Source: Frischella perrara (GTDB lineage: Bacteria > Pseudomonadota > Gammaproteobacteria > Enterobacterales > Orbaceae). Taken from it: a stretch of 64,000 bases of DNA. Every line of letters begins with the position of its first letter. Within the stretch, counting starts at the first letter, position 1. Both the position numbers and the translations under genes were made by a program. The notes under the pieces are model-generated. The model was given only the letters and a program-made list of their open reading frames with translations, was not told the DNA's origin and did not search any database. The stretch covers positions 1,241,192-1,305,191 of the forward strand of contig NZ_CP009056.1 in NCBI RefSeq assembly GCF_000807275.1. The letters are read 5' to 3'. Below, piece after piece: positions 17,875 through 26,029 of the stretch.

Positions 17875-18195
17875 ATGATAATTTTCACTTGTGCCCTCTA
17901 TTATTTTTTAGTAATAGTAGGGTTCTTTTTTCAATATTATTTTAAAAAATTTACAGCTTCTGATTATTACATGAATCCAGAATTAAATCTTAAAAGGGTA
18001 TTTTGCATTGCATATCATTATTTTATATTAGCTTACTCAATGTTAATATTTTGGTTAGTTGGAAATGAAGTAATACAAAGTTTTACCGTCCTAATTTCTG
18101 TATTTATAATTATCTTAGTTTATAACTCTTTTGCAACTACTTTAGAGTTTGCCATAAGTACCAGAAAAAGAAAAAGAAAAAGAAAATGGAAATGA
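17875..18195 (+). CDS. Small membrane protein, probable immunity protein A, copy 2
   Basis: 106 aa from ATG 17875, four bases after the effector stop. Nearly the same as 3006-3332 up to about residue 50. Most differences fall in the last third (FIIILVYNSFATTLEFAISTRKRKRKRKWK). It is mostly hydrophobic with a basic C-terminal tail, so it is probably an inner-membrane protein. Proposed to protect the producer from the effector at 16620; this rests on position and membrane character. Confidence 0.65.
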   Translation: MIIFTCALYYFLVIVGFFFQYYFKKFTASDYYMNPELNLKRVFCIAYHYFILAYSMLIFWLVGNEVIQSFTVLISVFIIILVYNSFATTLEFAISTRKRKRKRKWK

Positions 18196-18223
18196 TGTAT
18201 TAAGACTAAGGAGCTATCTAACA

Positions 18224-18520
18224 ATGATTATTCAATGGATATTATTTATTTGCTTTACGGTATTCAGTGTTTACGTTAGGCTTTATTTTTTCTTACGTGC
18301 AACAAATTATTACAGTGATAAATCTTTAAATCTTAAGCGAATATATGCAATTATTTATTACATTTTTACGCTTAGTTATTGTGTTTATATGTTTTTTGTA
18401 GTATTTGATAACTTGGATGTGTTGGGAGGGGATTTTTTATTCACATTCATTTCATGGCTTTTAATTATGAACTTCACTATGAATGTGTTTTTTGTAATTA
18501 GCCTAACACAAAAATACTAA
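18224..18520 (+). CDS. Small membrane protein, probable immunity protein B, copy 2
   Basis: 98 aa, one visible residue different from 3361-3657 (VLGG for VFGG). SD AAGGAG sits upstream. It shares SLNLKRIY with its upstream paralogue. Three hydrophobic segments make it an integral membrane protein. It is the last gene of the module; homology between the two modules ends shortly after its stop, at about 18540. Confidence 0.65.
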   Translation: MIIQWILFICFTVFSVYVRLYFFLRATNYYSDKSLNLKRIYAIIYYIFTLSYCVYMFFVVFDNLDVLGGDFLFTFISWLLIMNFTMNVFFVISLTQKY

Positions 18521-18629
18521 AAATAAATAAAGGTAATTGGTAGGTAGTGGTGAGTGTTTTATTAAAAATTATTTATCTTTTCTTTTATTATTCCATTTGC
18601 CACTACAATCGTGATTCACACAATATTGG

Positions 18630-19718
18630 TTATTGAACTATTCTAAATGTGGGAATAGCAGGCTTTAAGTTGTAAAGTTGTTCAACTTCTTTTGAAGACA
18701 GAAAAAATATTTTGGCTATATCGTCCAAATCATAATCCAATTCATTTCTCATATAATTTAATATAGCAGTTATAAGAGTTGGTTTTTCGCCAAGTATTTC
18801 AATTTCAACAGGCTCATTTATCCTATAACCTCGTAACGACATTTGTCTATTTAGATAATTTTCTTGTCCTGCTGTTATAACCTTAAGTGTTTTCGCTCTA
18901 TAAATTAGCGACTTCATAGAAGCCCGCCAGAAAGGTTTCAAATAAGCAGCCTTTTCTATAGTCATCTCTTTTAGGTCTGATTTTATGTCCGATGCTGGCA
19001 TTAAAAATTCTGCTGCAAATCGATCTGCTTCCTCTTCCATTGTTGGCGTTGGAATTCTATGCATAACTAAATGTCCTAGTTCGTGCGCTAGTGTAAATCT
19101 ATAATTGTCTTGAAATTGGTTTTTATTAATAAAAATTAAAGGAGGTAAACCAGATATATAATAACTCACGCCTGATAATCCAGTGTGCTCCATATCGCAG
19201 TCCATAACTATGCAGCCAGCACGCTCTAAAGCTGAAATGATATTTTTAATTGGACCAGACGGTAGATGCCATGCTTTTCTTACATTTTTAGCGATTTCTT
19301 CAACATTTCCGTCATAATCATCAAGATCATATTGTGGGAATATATATTCTGGCTCAAAATCAATAAATTCAAGTAGTTTACGCAAATGAATTATTCTAAT
19401 GTTGATCTCGGCCACCAATTTATCTAACACCTTTACGCCAATAGATGCATTTTTCTTAAACATAGGTATCGCGCTTAAAGGACCACCATATAATCTTGAT
19501 TTTTGGAAAAATAAAGATTTGGGGCACGCTAAAGCAGACGAAAATAAATCTATTTGTTTGTCAGTAATAGGGTTCAAACCTTGTTCTATTTTTGATAAAG
19601 TACCTTGAGTAATACTAACTCTTAAGGCTAATTCTTTTTGACTTAGCCCTAGCATTTTTCTTCTTAGCTCAATCATTTCAGGGTGAATTAATTCACTCTC
19701 ATTTATTAGCTTCGTCAT
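18630..19718 (-). CDS. XRE-family regulator fused to ImmA/IrrE metallopeptidase
   Basis: 362 aa. An N-terminal helix-turn-helix (residues 15-70: LRRKMLGLSQKELALRVSITQGTLSKIEQG) is followed by a zinc protease domain with HELGH at residues 212-216 and a downstream EEEADRFAAEFLMP that supplies the third ligand. This is the COG2856/DUF955 architecture. ImmA in the ICEBs1 element cleaves the element's repressor, and other members regulate stress or toxin-antitoxin genes. Its place at the left edge of the prophage regulatory region, on the same strand as the repressor, would fit an anti-repressor role. It could also be a stand-alone cargo gene. Confidence 0.85.
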   Translation of the reverse strand: MTKLINESELIHPEMIELRRKMLGLSQKELALRVSITQGTLSKIEQGLNPITDKQIDLFSSALACPKSLFFQKSRLYGGPLSAIPMFKKNASIGVKVLDKLVAEINIRIIHLRKLLEFIDFEPEYIFPQYDLDDYDGNVEEIAKNVRKAWHLPSGPIKNIISALERAGCIVMDCDMEHTGLSGVSYYISGLPPLIFINKNQFQDNYRFTLAHELGHLVMHRIPTPTMEEEADRFAAEFLMPASDIKSDLKEMTIEKAAYLKPFWRASMKSLIYRAKTLKVITAGQENYLNRQMSLRGYRINEPVEIEILGEKPTLITAILNYMRNELDYDLDDIAKIFFLSSKEVEQLYNLKPAIPTFRIVQ

Positions 19719-19963
19719 TTGTAACCTTAAGTTTCTTTAAAATATATCTTTTTCATTTTTAAATACTGAATATCATTTCAGAATGAGCAAGCATGATATT
19801 GCTAGTTTGTCATTGACCTTCAATATAAACTTGTGAGCCTTTTTACAATATTCACCTATAATCCCGGTTAACTTATCAATACCACAATTTAATGCTATGC
19901 TGTTTTATCGCAACTCTCGCTTCCGGAGGAGAGGTTTAAAGTCGGTATAGAATGAGGTGAGTT

Positions 19964-20335
19964 TTACGGCAAAGAGCAAGTCATAAATTGGTTAAACTTA
20001 GATATTCTACGATGTTTATCCATAAAATATCTGATTGCAAGTTCTGTCAATATTGACTTCATTACATCCCTTAATCGATTAAGGCGTTTGTAAGTTAACA
20101 GTTTTTTCTCCAATTTAAAAAGGCGAACAGCTAACTTCTCATCAATCCAAGTTATTTCGTTTATGAACTCATCATATTCTTTAGTATAGGATCCATTAAT
20201 TAGCTTTTTTGCTTCCTCAATAGCTTGATTTTCAATAATTAACTCTTGATTACGTTTTAAATCTTCTTCATGGTCTAACCTACGTAGATGTTGATTAGTT
20301 ATACAGTCATTTGCAGATATGGCTTCGGCGTACAT
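19964..20335 (-). CDS. Hypothetical early-left prophage protein
   Basis: 123 aa from ATG 20335. A GTG 12 bases upstream is also in frame, but GTGAGG there is the better ribosome binding site. The product is highly charged and helical (HEEDLKRNQELIIENQAIEEAKKL, then KLEKKLLTYKRLNRLRDVMKSIL). I do not recognise the family. Its promoter region (20550-20625) carries the same operator motif as the repressor-Cro region, so it is probably repressed in the lysogen. Confidence 0.55.
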   Translation of the reverse strand: MYAEAISANDCITNQHLRRLDHEEDLKRNQELIIENQAIEEAKKLINGSYTKEYDEFINEITWIDEKLAVRLFKLEKKLLTYKRLNRLRDVMKSILTELAIRYFMDKHRRISKFNQFMTCSLP

Positions 20336-20552
20336 GATCAACCTCACTCGTTATTATTAATTTCAAACTAAAAACCATTGGATAAAATGGGCTTTGATTT
20401 GAATGTTATGTAAAACATTAGCAATCTATTTAGTAAAAGAACTTGCTAGCTAGTCGATCTCTCTTTAAGGTTAGGGCTAGTAGTGGGTAAGTCGTTCACC
20501 CGATGCGTACTTTTATGATTGCTAATTTTTACTTTGTTATGAGGTATAAATA

Positions 20553-20623
20553 TTACCAAATGGTTATATTTTAGTAAATACCATTTAGTTAGATTGATTT
20601 AAATTTATTGACCAATAGGTAAT
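20553..20623. promoter_or_regulatory. Repressor-type operators upstream of the leftward gene
   Basis: TTACCAAATGGTTA at 20553-20566, the half-matching TACCATTTA at 20579-20587, and ACCAATAGGTAAT at 20611-20623 follow the same pattern TTACCnnnnGGTAA found between the repressor and Cro genes at 22193-22255. They probably form a second operator cluster of the same regulator, controlling leftward transcription into 20335. The rest of 20348-20755 holds only the terminator at 20715. Confidence 0.55.
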
Positions 20624-20714
20624 AATTTATTGTTTTGTTAGGGTTAATTTATTTTCTGATTGATTACTTTTTAATCTAAAATATACATGAAAGTGGATTC
20701 AGAGATGTTTTTGA

Positions 20715-20739
20715 ACTAAAAAAGCCCCAAAGGGGCTTT
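20715..20739 (-). terminator. Terminator for the leftward gene 20756-21031
   Basis: AAAGCCCC and GGGGCTTT pair around AAA; read on the minus strand the hairpin is followed by seven T residues. Confidence 0.8.
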
Positions 20740-20755
20740 GTCAATCATTATGATG

Positions 20756-21031
20756 TTAAGCCGCTATAGCTAAAGATAATGCAAATTTATATCCATCATT
20801 ATATGCAGCAAAAGCATCTTTATGACGAACATGACCTGCTTGACTATAAGGAATAGTAGCTAATACAGAATCATTTTTTGCTTTAGGTATTTGATTTATT
20901 GCATGAAAATAACCTAACTCATATGCGCAGCCAGCACATTTGTGTCGGCTGAACGTTCCTTGATAATTAGGTAACGATCCAAATGAATTATCATATCGAT
21001 GAGAGTTCTGACATATTGGTGAATAGGCCAT
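20756..21031 (-). CDS. Hypothetical small prophage protein with paired cysteines
   Basis: 91 aa with the motif FSRHKCAGCAYELGY and, later, IPYSQAGHVRHKDAFAAYNDGY. I recall similar small proteins in prophages of enteric and insect-associated bacteria but cannot name a function. The CxxC-like pair and histidines might bind metal. It ends at a strong terminator and has a clear ATG start. The 398 bases to the repressor contain a 9-bp inverted repeat (21152-21176) and the repressor terminator, nothing else seen. Confidence 0.6.
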   Translation of the reverse strand: MAYSPICQNSHRYDNSFGSLPNYQGTFSRHKCAGCAYELGYFHAINQIPKAKNDSVLATIPYSQAGHVRHKDAFAAYNDGYKFALSLAIAA

Positions 21032-21151
21032 ATATATTTTACCTTCTGATAATAGAAAGCATTAAATAGGGCTTTACACAAAAAGAAAACGAATATACAA
21101 TCATTTCGAGATCTCAAAATAAAAGCCCTAATGCTTTATGTTTTTATATTT

Positions 21152-21176
21152 GCCCGATATATCACACATATCGGGC
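21152..21176. repeat. Nine-base-pair inverted repeat
   Basis: GCCCGATAT and ATATCGGGC with a 7-base loop. No T run follows on either strand, so it is not an ordinary terminator; it may be a protein-binding site or an mRNA structure. Confidence 0.4.
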
Positions 21177-21387
21177 CCCCATATCTAGTAGCATAAAAAA
21201 TAATTAACCACTAAATATAGATCAAAGTTTATACGATAAAGGAAAAACTTTCAATAATTGATCGAATTAAAAACGCTCAAAATCAAAAAAAGTGATTCTT
21301 TTAACCTAATATTGCCCTTTGGATTACTTTAATTAGAAACTATGCTTAAAATGTCATTGAGGAGTAAATAGGCGTAGGTTAGAAATA

Positions 21388-21413
21388 GGGATAAAGAAAC
21401 CGCCGAAGCGGTT
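21388..21413 (-). terminator. Terminator after the repressor gene
   Basis: AACCGC and GCGGTT around CGAA (a stable UUCG-type tetraloop on the minus strand), followed on the minus strand by TCTTTAT. Confidence 0.7.
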
Positions 21414-21429
21414 AGGTATGAATCAAAGT

Positions 21430-22152
21430 TTAGTCAAAGTATATATAATCAATATTTTGGCCAATAAAAACTTTTCCTTGTATATAAAAATTTTTCATTA
21501 ACTGTTTATCAAGTCGCCATCTTTCATAAATGGCGTTATCAGAAATAACAATAATTTCTGTGCCAGTCATTTGTAATCTTTTAATATATATTTCATTATC
21601 AAAAACAAAGACATAAACACCATCACCATCAAAATAATTTATTTTTGTATCAACGAAAACATTTGCACCCGATTTAATTGTTGGCATCATGCTATCACCT
21701 TTAGCGGTAATTACTTTTATATATTCCGTTGATCTTTTCCCAAATATTTTCATAGCAAAATCATGTGTGAACTCAATTGAGCGCAAGACACTTACGAATT
21801 CGCGATCAGTTATAATTCCATTACCACAGCTCGCTTTTACATCTAAAACTTCTATTTTCACTCCGCTATTTCCATCGTTTTCGTTACCTGCCAAATCGTT
21901 TCCTTGTTTGACCATTTTATTATCATCGCTTAAGCCATCGAGCCATCCACGCGGTAAATTAAATGCTTTTTCAATATCGAAAACTAATTTGTCGGCTATG
22001 TTTTTTTTATATTTTTTACCTTCTATGTATAAAAGTCTCGATACGAAACCTTGATCCTTATTTAACTTCTTAGCAAGATTAACGATTTTTCCATCGCAAA
22101 ATTCATCTCTTAAGCGAATTAAATTTAATCTTCTAATTTCATATCTATTCAT
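21430..22152 (-). CDS. CI-like prophage repressor with S24 autopeptidase domain
   Basis: 240 aa from ATG 22152, chosen because TAAGGAG lies just before it; a GTG two codons upstream overlaps that site. The N-terminal DNA-binding region (about residues 1-75) is unusual for a CI protein. The C-terminal LexA/CI-type peptidase has Ser154 in KGDSMMPT and Lys191 in YIKRLQ, with a likely cleavage site Cys109-Gly110 (KASCGNG). RecA-stimulated self-cleavage after DNA damage is expected from the family. It is divergent to the Cro-like gene and flanked by TTACCnnnnGGTAA operators, so it is the master repressor of the 18.6-47.9 kb prophage. Confidence 0.9.
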   Translation of the reverse strand: MNRYEIRRLNLIRLRDEFCDGKIVNLAKKLNKDQGFVSRLLYIEGKKYKKNIADKLVFDIEKAFNLPRGWLDGLSDDNKMVKQGNDLAGNENDGNSGVKIEVLDVKASCGNGIITDREFVSVLRSIEFTHDFAMKIFGKRSTEYIKVITAKGDSMMPTIKSGANVFVDTKINYFDGDGVYVFVFDNEIYIKRLQMTGTEIIVISDNAIYERWRLDKQLMKNFYIQGKVFIGQNIDYIYFD

Positions 22153-22192
22153 ACGCACTCCTTAATATATATCGGTTAATACTAAAAAAAAA

Positions 22193-22275
22193 TTACCAAA
22201 AGGTAAATATAAAAAATTGTTGATTTAAATATTACCTATTGGTATCATTTGGTAATAAATAAAACCTAAAGGTCA
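22193..22275. promoter_or_regulatory. Operator region between repressor and Cro-like gene
   Basis: TTACCAAAAGGTAA (22193-22206), TTACCTATTGGTAT (22232-22245) and the weaker TATCATTTGGTAA (22243-22255) share the palindrome TTACCnnnnGGTAA. A further imperfect copy, AACCTAAAGGTCA, precedes the Cro-like start. Divergent promoters must overlap these sites, as in lambdoid phages. Confidence 0.65.
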
Positions 22276-22280
22276 TTGGA

Positions 22281-22505
22281 ATGGAAGAATTAAGAGCCTT
22301 TTTAAAAACATTAACGGTACCTGAAAAAAAAGAATTCGCGACTAAATGCGGTACTACTATTAGTTATTTAAGAAAACGATTAAGCGATCGTACCTCTAAT
22401 CTTGGCATAAAAATATGTATAGAAATTGAACTACATTCTAAAGGCAAAGTTAAATGTGAAGATTTAAGACCTGACATCAACTGGTCAGTTATTCGTAAGA
22501 GTTAA
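22281..22505 (+). CDS. Cro/YdaS-like regulator
   Basis: 74 aa. A compact helix-turn-helix protein (KKEFATKCGTTISYLRKRLSD) with the C-terminal signature ARP-like motif LRPDINWSVIR typical of YdaS/Cro proteins, which sit opposite the repressor in lambdoid prophages. It starts within the operator cluster and opens the rightward early operon leading to replication genes. In this family it would bind the same operators and favour lytic growth. Confidence 0.75.
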   Translation: MEELRAFLKTLTVPEKKEFATKCGTTISYLRKRLSDRTSNLGIKICIEIELHSKGKVKCEDLRPDINWSVIRKS

Positions 22506-22507
22506 AT

Positions 22508-22728
22508 ATGTGACATTAATAACGACAAAACTCAAAATCAATGTGAGCTAATTTTAGAACATCTACAAAGCGGTAAATCAATTAACCCAGTATAAGCGTT
22601 AGAGCAACATCATTGTATGAGAGTAAGTTTACATATTTATGATCCAAAAGAAGCAGGTTTTGACATTGATAGCAGATTGGTTTGTAAAAATGGAAAAATT
22701 TGCTGAGTATTTAATGGAGTGTTAATTA
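22508..22728 (+). pseudogene. Decayed helix-turn-helix phage protein
   Basis: Translation gives QCELILEHLQSGKSINPV, a stop at about 22595, then ALEQHHCMRVSLHIYDPKEAGFDIDSRLVCKNGK. This pattern matches small winged or HTH-type phage proteins usually found before the O gene. The in-frame TAA makes it a pseudogene. A second decayed copy is at 49310-49525 in front of another O remnant. Confidence 0.7.
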
Positions 22729-23466
22729 ATGACGAAGTTTATAACTAATTCCTTTCAGGTTCCTAACGCTGTTATAGATGAGTTAATGGCTGAAATGTCA
22801 GCAAATGCTTTACGTTGTTATCTGTTAATAACTCGTAAAACAACAGGATGGGGTAAACCGAGTGACAAAATCAGCATTTCACAGTTTATGGATTATTTAG
22901 GAATAAAGGACAAAAGAACTATTTATACAGCATTAACTGAATTAGTTAGTTTGGGATTGATTAACACGATAAAGAACAGTGGCACAATAACAGAATATTC
23001 ACTCGTTCTTGATTCATCAATACCAATAGCCAAAAATGTGGGTTCAAAAATTGCTACTGGTGGCAAAAAATGCATTGAACCAATAGCAAAAAATGTACCT
23101 GCTACCAGTGACAAAAAATGTACCTCTACAAAAGAAAATACAAAAAACAATATTACAAAAAAAAGAAATGTTAATTTTGATCCTCTGATTGTTAAGCCTA
23201 GAAACGTAAGTCTTGAGATTTGGAAAAACTGGATTGATTACAGAAGTAAAATAGGTAAAAAACTTCAACCGCAATCCTGGATAAAACAATCTCAAATGTT
23301 AGAGGAACAAAATAGCCCTGAGGCGATAATCAATCAATCGATTATGAACGGTTGGCAAGGACTATTTCCTACTAAAAATAAACCAATAACTATTACTTCT
23401 ACCAGAAATAACACCAATATACAGGACATATCTTGGATAGAAGATATCGAAAGGGATTTTTTCTAA
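22729..23466 (+). CDS. Phage replication initiator, lambda O-like
   Basis: 245 aa. The N-terminal 100 residues form a winged-helix domain typical of O-type initiators (NSFQVPNAVIDELMAEMSANALRCYLLITRKTTGW, then KDKRTIYTALTELVSLGLINTI). The C-terminal half carries a conserved IWKNWIDYRSKIGKKLQPQSWIKQ block. Four direct repeats with the core CAAAAAATG lie inside the gene at 23023-23125, as the origin iterons do in lambda O. It overlaps the P-like gene by one base (TAATG). It should bind the iterons and load helicase through P. Confidence 0.82.
   Translation: MTKFITNSFQVPNAVIDELMAEMSANALRCYLLITRKTTGWGKPSDKISISQFMDYLGIKDKRTIYTALTELVSLGLINTIKNSGTITEYSLVLDSSIPIAKNVGSKIATGGKKCIEPIAKNVPATSDKKCTSTKENTKNNITKKRNVNFDPLIVKPRNVSLEIWKNWIDYRSKIGKKLQPQSWIKQSQMLEEQNSPEAIINQSIMNGWQGLFPTKNKPITITSTRNNTNIQDISWIEDIERDFF
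23023..23125 (+). repeat. Iterons, probable prophage replication origin
   Basis: Four copies of a unit close to A-TAGCAAAAAATGTACC: cores at 23031 (five A), 23064, 23087 and 23112, spaced 33, 23 and 25 bases. They lie in the middle of the O-like gene, in the linker between DNA-binding and C-terminal parts. Confidence 0.65.
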
Positions 23467-24149
23467 TGAGAAACATTACTGAATTAGTACCTCAAATCAA
23501 AATCATTAATAGTGATGATTCTGAAAAAAAACAAAAGAAGGAAGAGATTGCTGAGATTGTAAATAAATTATTTAGACAACTTAAAGCAGCATGTCCGGCC
23601 ATGTTTCACACACTGAATAATAATGATGAGAATGCGGTTAAACGTCAATGGATTATTGGATTTATAGAAAATGGCATTAATCCCACAATGATTAATTCAG
23701 GTATGCGAATAGCAAGACGACAAAATAATCCATTTATGCCGTCAGTAGGGCAATTTATTGAATGGTGTGAAAAGGGAATGTCAGAAATCTACGGATTACC
23801 CACCCCCGATGAGTTAGTCAAAAATGTTATTAGATTTTGTGAATGCAAATGGTCTGATGATTTTTGTAATTATGATTATGGCAGTGACGCTAATTATTGG
23901 TTGGTCAATGATCTATACCGAGCAATGCAAGATGAATATTTAAGTAGAGATAAATTACTGATTAAAGCTGAGAAGTTAATAGCAATACTCACAAAAAAGA
24001 TGATGACGGGTTATGTTATTCAACCTGCTAAAAAAGCAATAACTCAAACAATAAAAGTAAAACGCGAGCCATTATCGCGTGAAGCACAATTATCAAAACT
24101 TAATGAGATAAAACAAAAATTTGGATTTATCCATGCGCAAGGACGTTAG
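23466..24149 (+). CDS. Phage replication protein P-like helicase loader
   Basis: 227 aa from ATG 23466, which overlaps the O stop. A 33-base upstream in-frame ATG lies inside O and was not chosen. The product has the P-type features FRQLKAACPAMFHTLNN, RQWIIGFIENGINPTMINSGMRIARRQNNPFMPSVGQFIEWC. In lambda, P brings the host DnaB helicase to the O-origin complex. Remnants of this start (AATATTACTGAATTAGTAC) are scattered at 50.7, 53.4, 54.4 and 56.5 kb, showing that the same early region was once repeated there. Confidence 0.82.
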   Translation: MRNITELVPQIKIINSDDSEKKQKKEEIAEIVNKLFRQLKAACPAMFHTLNNNDENAVKRQWIIGFIENGINPTMINSGMRIARRQNNPFMPSVGQFIEWCEKGMSEIYGLPTPDELVKNVIRFCECKWSDDFCNYDYGSDANYWLVNDLYRAMQDEYLSRDKLLIKAEKLIAILTKKMMTGYVIQPAKKAITQTIKVKREPLSREAQLSKLNEIKQKFGFIHAQGR

Positions 24150-24220
24150 TTAGAAACATTTTTCACATAAACAGATTTAATAACATTCGACAGATACAAA
24201 GAACAATTATTCAAGGTAGC

Positions 24221-24361
24221 ATGATGGAACAATTAGAAACATTGGACAGGCTCATAGCCGAAACGGAACAATATTTAGAGCGATTATATGAACAACGTAG
24301 AGAAATCGTTAATCGAAATGATTTGAACAAAGTAAGGGATGAGCAATTAAATGTTAAATAA
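24221..24361 (+). CDS. 46-aa coiled-coil-like early protein
   Basis: Reads MMEQLETLDRLIAETEQYLE and on through RLYEQRREIVNRNDLNKVRDEQ to LNVK, then TAA overlapping the rusA start by 11 bases. A possible SD (AAGGT) precedes ATG 24221. The charged helical sequence and translational coupling argue for a real small gene. Function unknown. Confidence 0.55.
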   Translation: MMEQLETLDRLIAETEQYLERLYEQRREIVNRNDLNKVRDEQLNVK

Positions 24362-24701
24362 AGTGACTCTACCTTATCAGCCATTAGTCAATCATTATTG
24401 GCCGGTATCTCATGGACATGTTTATATTAACGAACAAGGCATTGATTTGAGAAATGCCGTCATCGCGATAGTAATTAAAGAAAACGTTGCCCACAAATTA
24501 ATTGGCAAGTTAAAAATAGAAATTTACACAATTATGCCAGATTGGCGAGTTAGAGATTTTGATAATTTAAATAAGGTTATTTTGGAATCATTAACCTACG
24601 CAAAAGTGATTGAAGATGATAAGTACATTGATGATTTACGTATCGTTAGAGCAGGTTTTGAGAACAATAATGACACGTTGAAATTTATATTAGCGAATTA
24701 A
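24351..24701 (+). CDS. rusA: RusA-family Holliday junction resolvase
   Basis: 116 aa. The acidic metal ligands of RusA are present at Asp69, Asp71 and Asp90 in PDWRVRDFDNLNK and VIEDDKYIDDLRI, matching Asp70, Asp72 and Asp91 of E. coli RusA. The enzyme resolves four-way junctions made during phage replication and recombination. In lambdoid phages it is regularly found just before the late regulator, as here. Confidence 0.9.
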   Translation: MLNKVTLPYQPLVNHYWPVSHGHVYINEQGIDLRNAVIAIVIKENVAHKLIGKLKIEIYTIMPDWRVRDFDNLNKVILESLTYAKVIEDDKYIDDLRIVRAGFENNNDTLKFILAN

Positions 24702-24711
24702 AGGAGGCAAA

Positions 24712-25065
24712 ATGAGAGGAACTAAAGATATTCTAATGGCGTGGAAGAATACACGTGTTTTAAAGCGTATTGGAACAGAATATCCATCAAAATCAGCGGG
24801 TATTGAGGGAGCTTTAAGAGATTTTGACTATCGCCAATATTTGACAGAAGACGAGGCACAGATTGTTGATAATGCCGTGTTAGCGCTTAAGGCTGATAAC
24901 TTTGAGTATTGGACTGTACTGACTTCTTTTTATTTACGTGAAATATCATGTACTAAGCAGGCTAAAGTTTTAGGTAAACAGACAACTGAAATCACAAAGA
25001 TATTACTTGCAGCTGAATGTTTTATCAGAGGTCACATCATTGAACTATTTTCAAAAGCTGCATAA
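24712..25065 (+). CDS. Q-like late antiterminator
   Basis: 117 aa with SD AAAGGAGG. It has the size, charge and helical pattern of the antitermination Q family of DLP12-type prophages (ILMAWKNTRV, then YYLREISCTKQAKVLGKQTTEI and AAECFIRGHI). Immediately downstream is a promoter followed within 50 bases by a strong terminator, exactly the arrangement Q proteins act on. The last codons (SKAA) are repeated at 28128 with the same promoter-terminator, so the 3' end of the gene is part of a duplication. Confidence 0.75.
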   Translation: MRGTKDILMAWKNTRVLKRIGTEYPSKSAGIEGALRDFDYRQYLTEDEAQIVDNAVLALKADNFEYWTVLTSFYLREISCTKQAKVLGKQTTEITKILLAAECFIRGHIIELFSKAA

Positions 25066-25095
25066 TTATGGTTGGTTAAAAATAACTAAATATAC

Positions 25096-25124
25096 TAGAC
25101 TGTTTAAACGTTTAAATATATAAT
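25096..25124 (+). promoter_or_regulatory. pR'-like late promoter, copy 1
   Basis: -10 TATAAT at 25119-25124 and -35 TAGACT at 25096-25101 with 17 bases between them. The spacer holds the palindrome GTTTAAACGTTTAAA. The copy at 28186 has a better -35. Confidence 0.7.
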
Positions 25125-25173
25125 ATGTTAATAATGCGGTGTTGAGCGTACGAAATACCGAAAAAGTTCAAAT

Positions 25174-25199
25174 AAAGCCTCTCATGAGGCTTTTTTCTT
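25174..25199 (+). terminator. tR'-like terminator, copy 1
   Basis: AAAGCCTC pairs with GAGGCTTT around TCAT, followed by a T run. It lies about 50 bases after the promoter, so late transcription needs antitermination. Confidence 0.8.
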
Positions 25200-25682
25200 T
25201 TCTTTAAAGAATTTTATCGTTTCTATTACAAGCTTGACTTTTGACCATATTCAAATCTATGGCAGTTTGTTTGATTTTAGTAAACTGAGAAACTCGAACC
25301 TACTAACATCAAGAGAATTAAAACTTGGACCATCTTCTTTATCTCTTCATTTCTCTTCTGACTTACTCTTTGGTAGGTTTAGCACTACTGCATTAACATA
25401 TAAACAAAATTTCAATAATACTAAAACTCACTTTGTTAAAACTTAGAGAACCAATCCTGGATAAACTACTTTTTATTTTGGCTGTGAGTTTTGATTCAAT
25501 TATAAAAAAGTAATGTGGATTTCAGTTAAGGGCGATAGGTCAAATTACCCTTACTTGAAATTTACCAAGACATGTAACTAATACGGTCAATGTCAATTTG
25601 CCGTAGATTTTAAAGCCCGAAAATGTCAGCCGAGGGACGAGGTATATTTCTTAATGTTGAGTTATTCTCTCAACACCAAACC

Positions 25683-25734
25683 GATAACAACACCAGACTC
25701 ACACACATTACTAATCATGAGCTAGTACGCTGTC
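25683..25734 (+). ncRNA. Candidate structured RNA element, copy 2 (degenerate)
   Basis: Contains ACACCAGACTCACACACATTAC and GAGCTAGTACGCTGTC in the same order as the other copies. The outer stem is weak here (GATAAC against GCTGTC). It precedes a broken holin fragment, so the element may be decaying with its gene. Confidence 0.35.
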
Positions 25735-25840
25735 ACATCGTTAACTAATAAGAAGATTTAATCTTAGAAAGAAACTCATCACCAATATCTTATTTCTGTG
25801 GTTGTAATATGCACGCTTTTAGGTGTGATTATCTTAAATG

Positions 25841-25921
25841 ATGGGGATCGCGACATTTATTATTAATTGGTTGTATAAATGCCGAGATTTTTTTCATAAA
25901 AAAACTCGTTTACACAGCTAA
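25841..25921 (+). pseudogene. Holin fragment
   Basis: Reads MGIATFIINWLYKCRDFFHKKTRL, the last membrane segment and charged tail of a holin like the one at 7388. The N-terminal part is out of frame or lost. This is the lysis gene that would have stood behind the first late promoter. Confidence 0.5.
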
Positions 25922-26029
25922 ATTGATAAAAGAATAACTTTGGGGACAATGTTAAGTTCTTTACTCAGAGTTGTTGAACGAACTTAGGCAATGCAATGCG
26001 AATAAAATTACTATTAAGGAGATAATTAA

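Larger units (their letters stand above)
25053..25340 (+). repeat. Direct repeat, copy 1, of the Q 3' end, late promoter and terminator
   Basis: Homologous to 28129-28415: end of the Q-like gene, GTTTAAACGTTTAAA promoter, terminator and a following 130 bases. On the minus strand both copies end with remains of a small coding fragment (SLGVSRFEFLNLLKSNKLP in copy 2, SLDVSRFEFLSLLKSNKLP in copy 1). The rest of 25340-26029 holds the RNA element and a holin fragment. Confidence 0.8.

Noticed and set aside
25234-25446. 70-aa forward ORF after the first late terminator
   Set aside because: The homologous stretch in copy 2 is not open in this frame, while the minus strand of both copies keeps a common peptide (SRFEFLxLLKSNKLP), so the forward frame is accidental.
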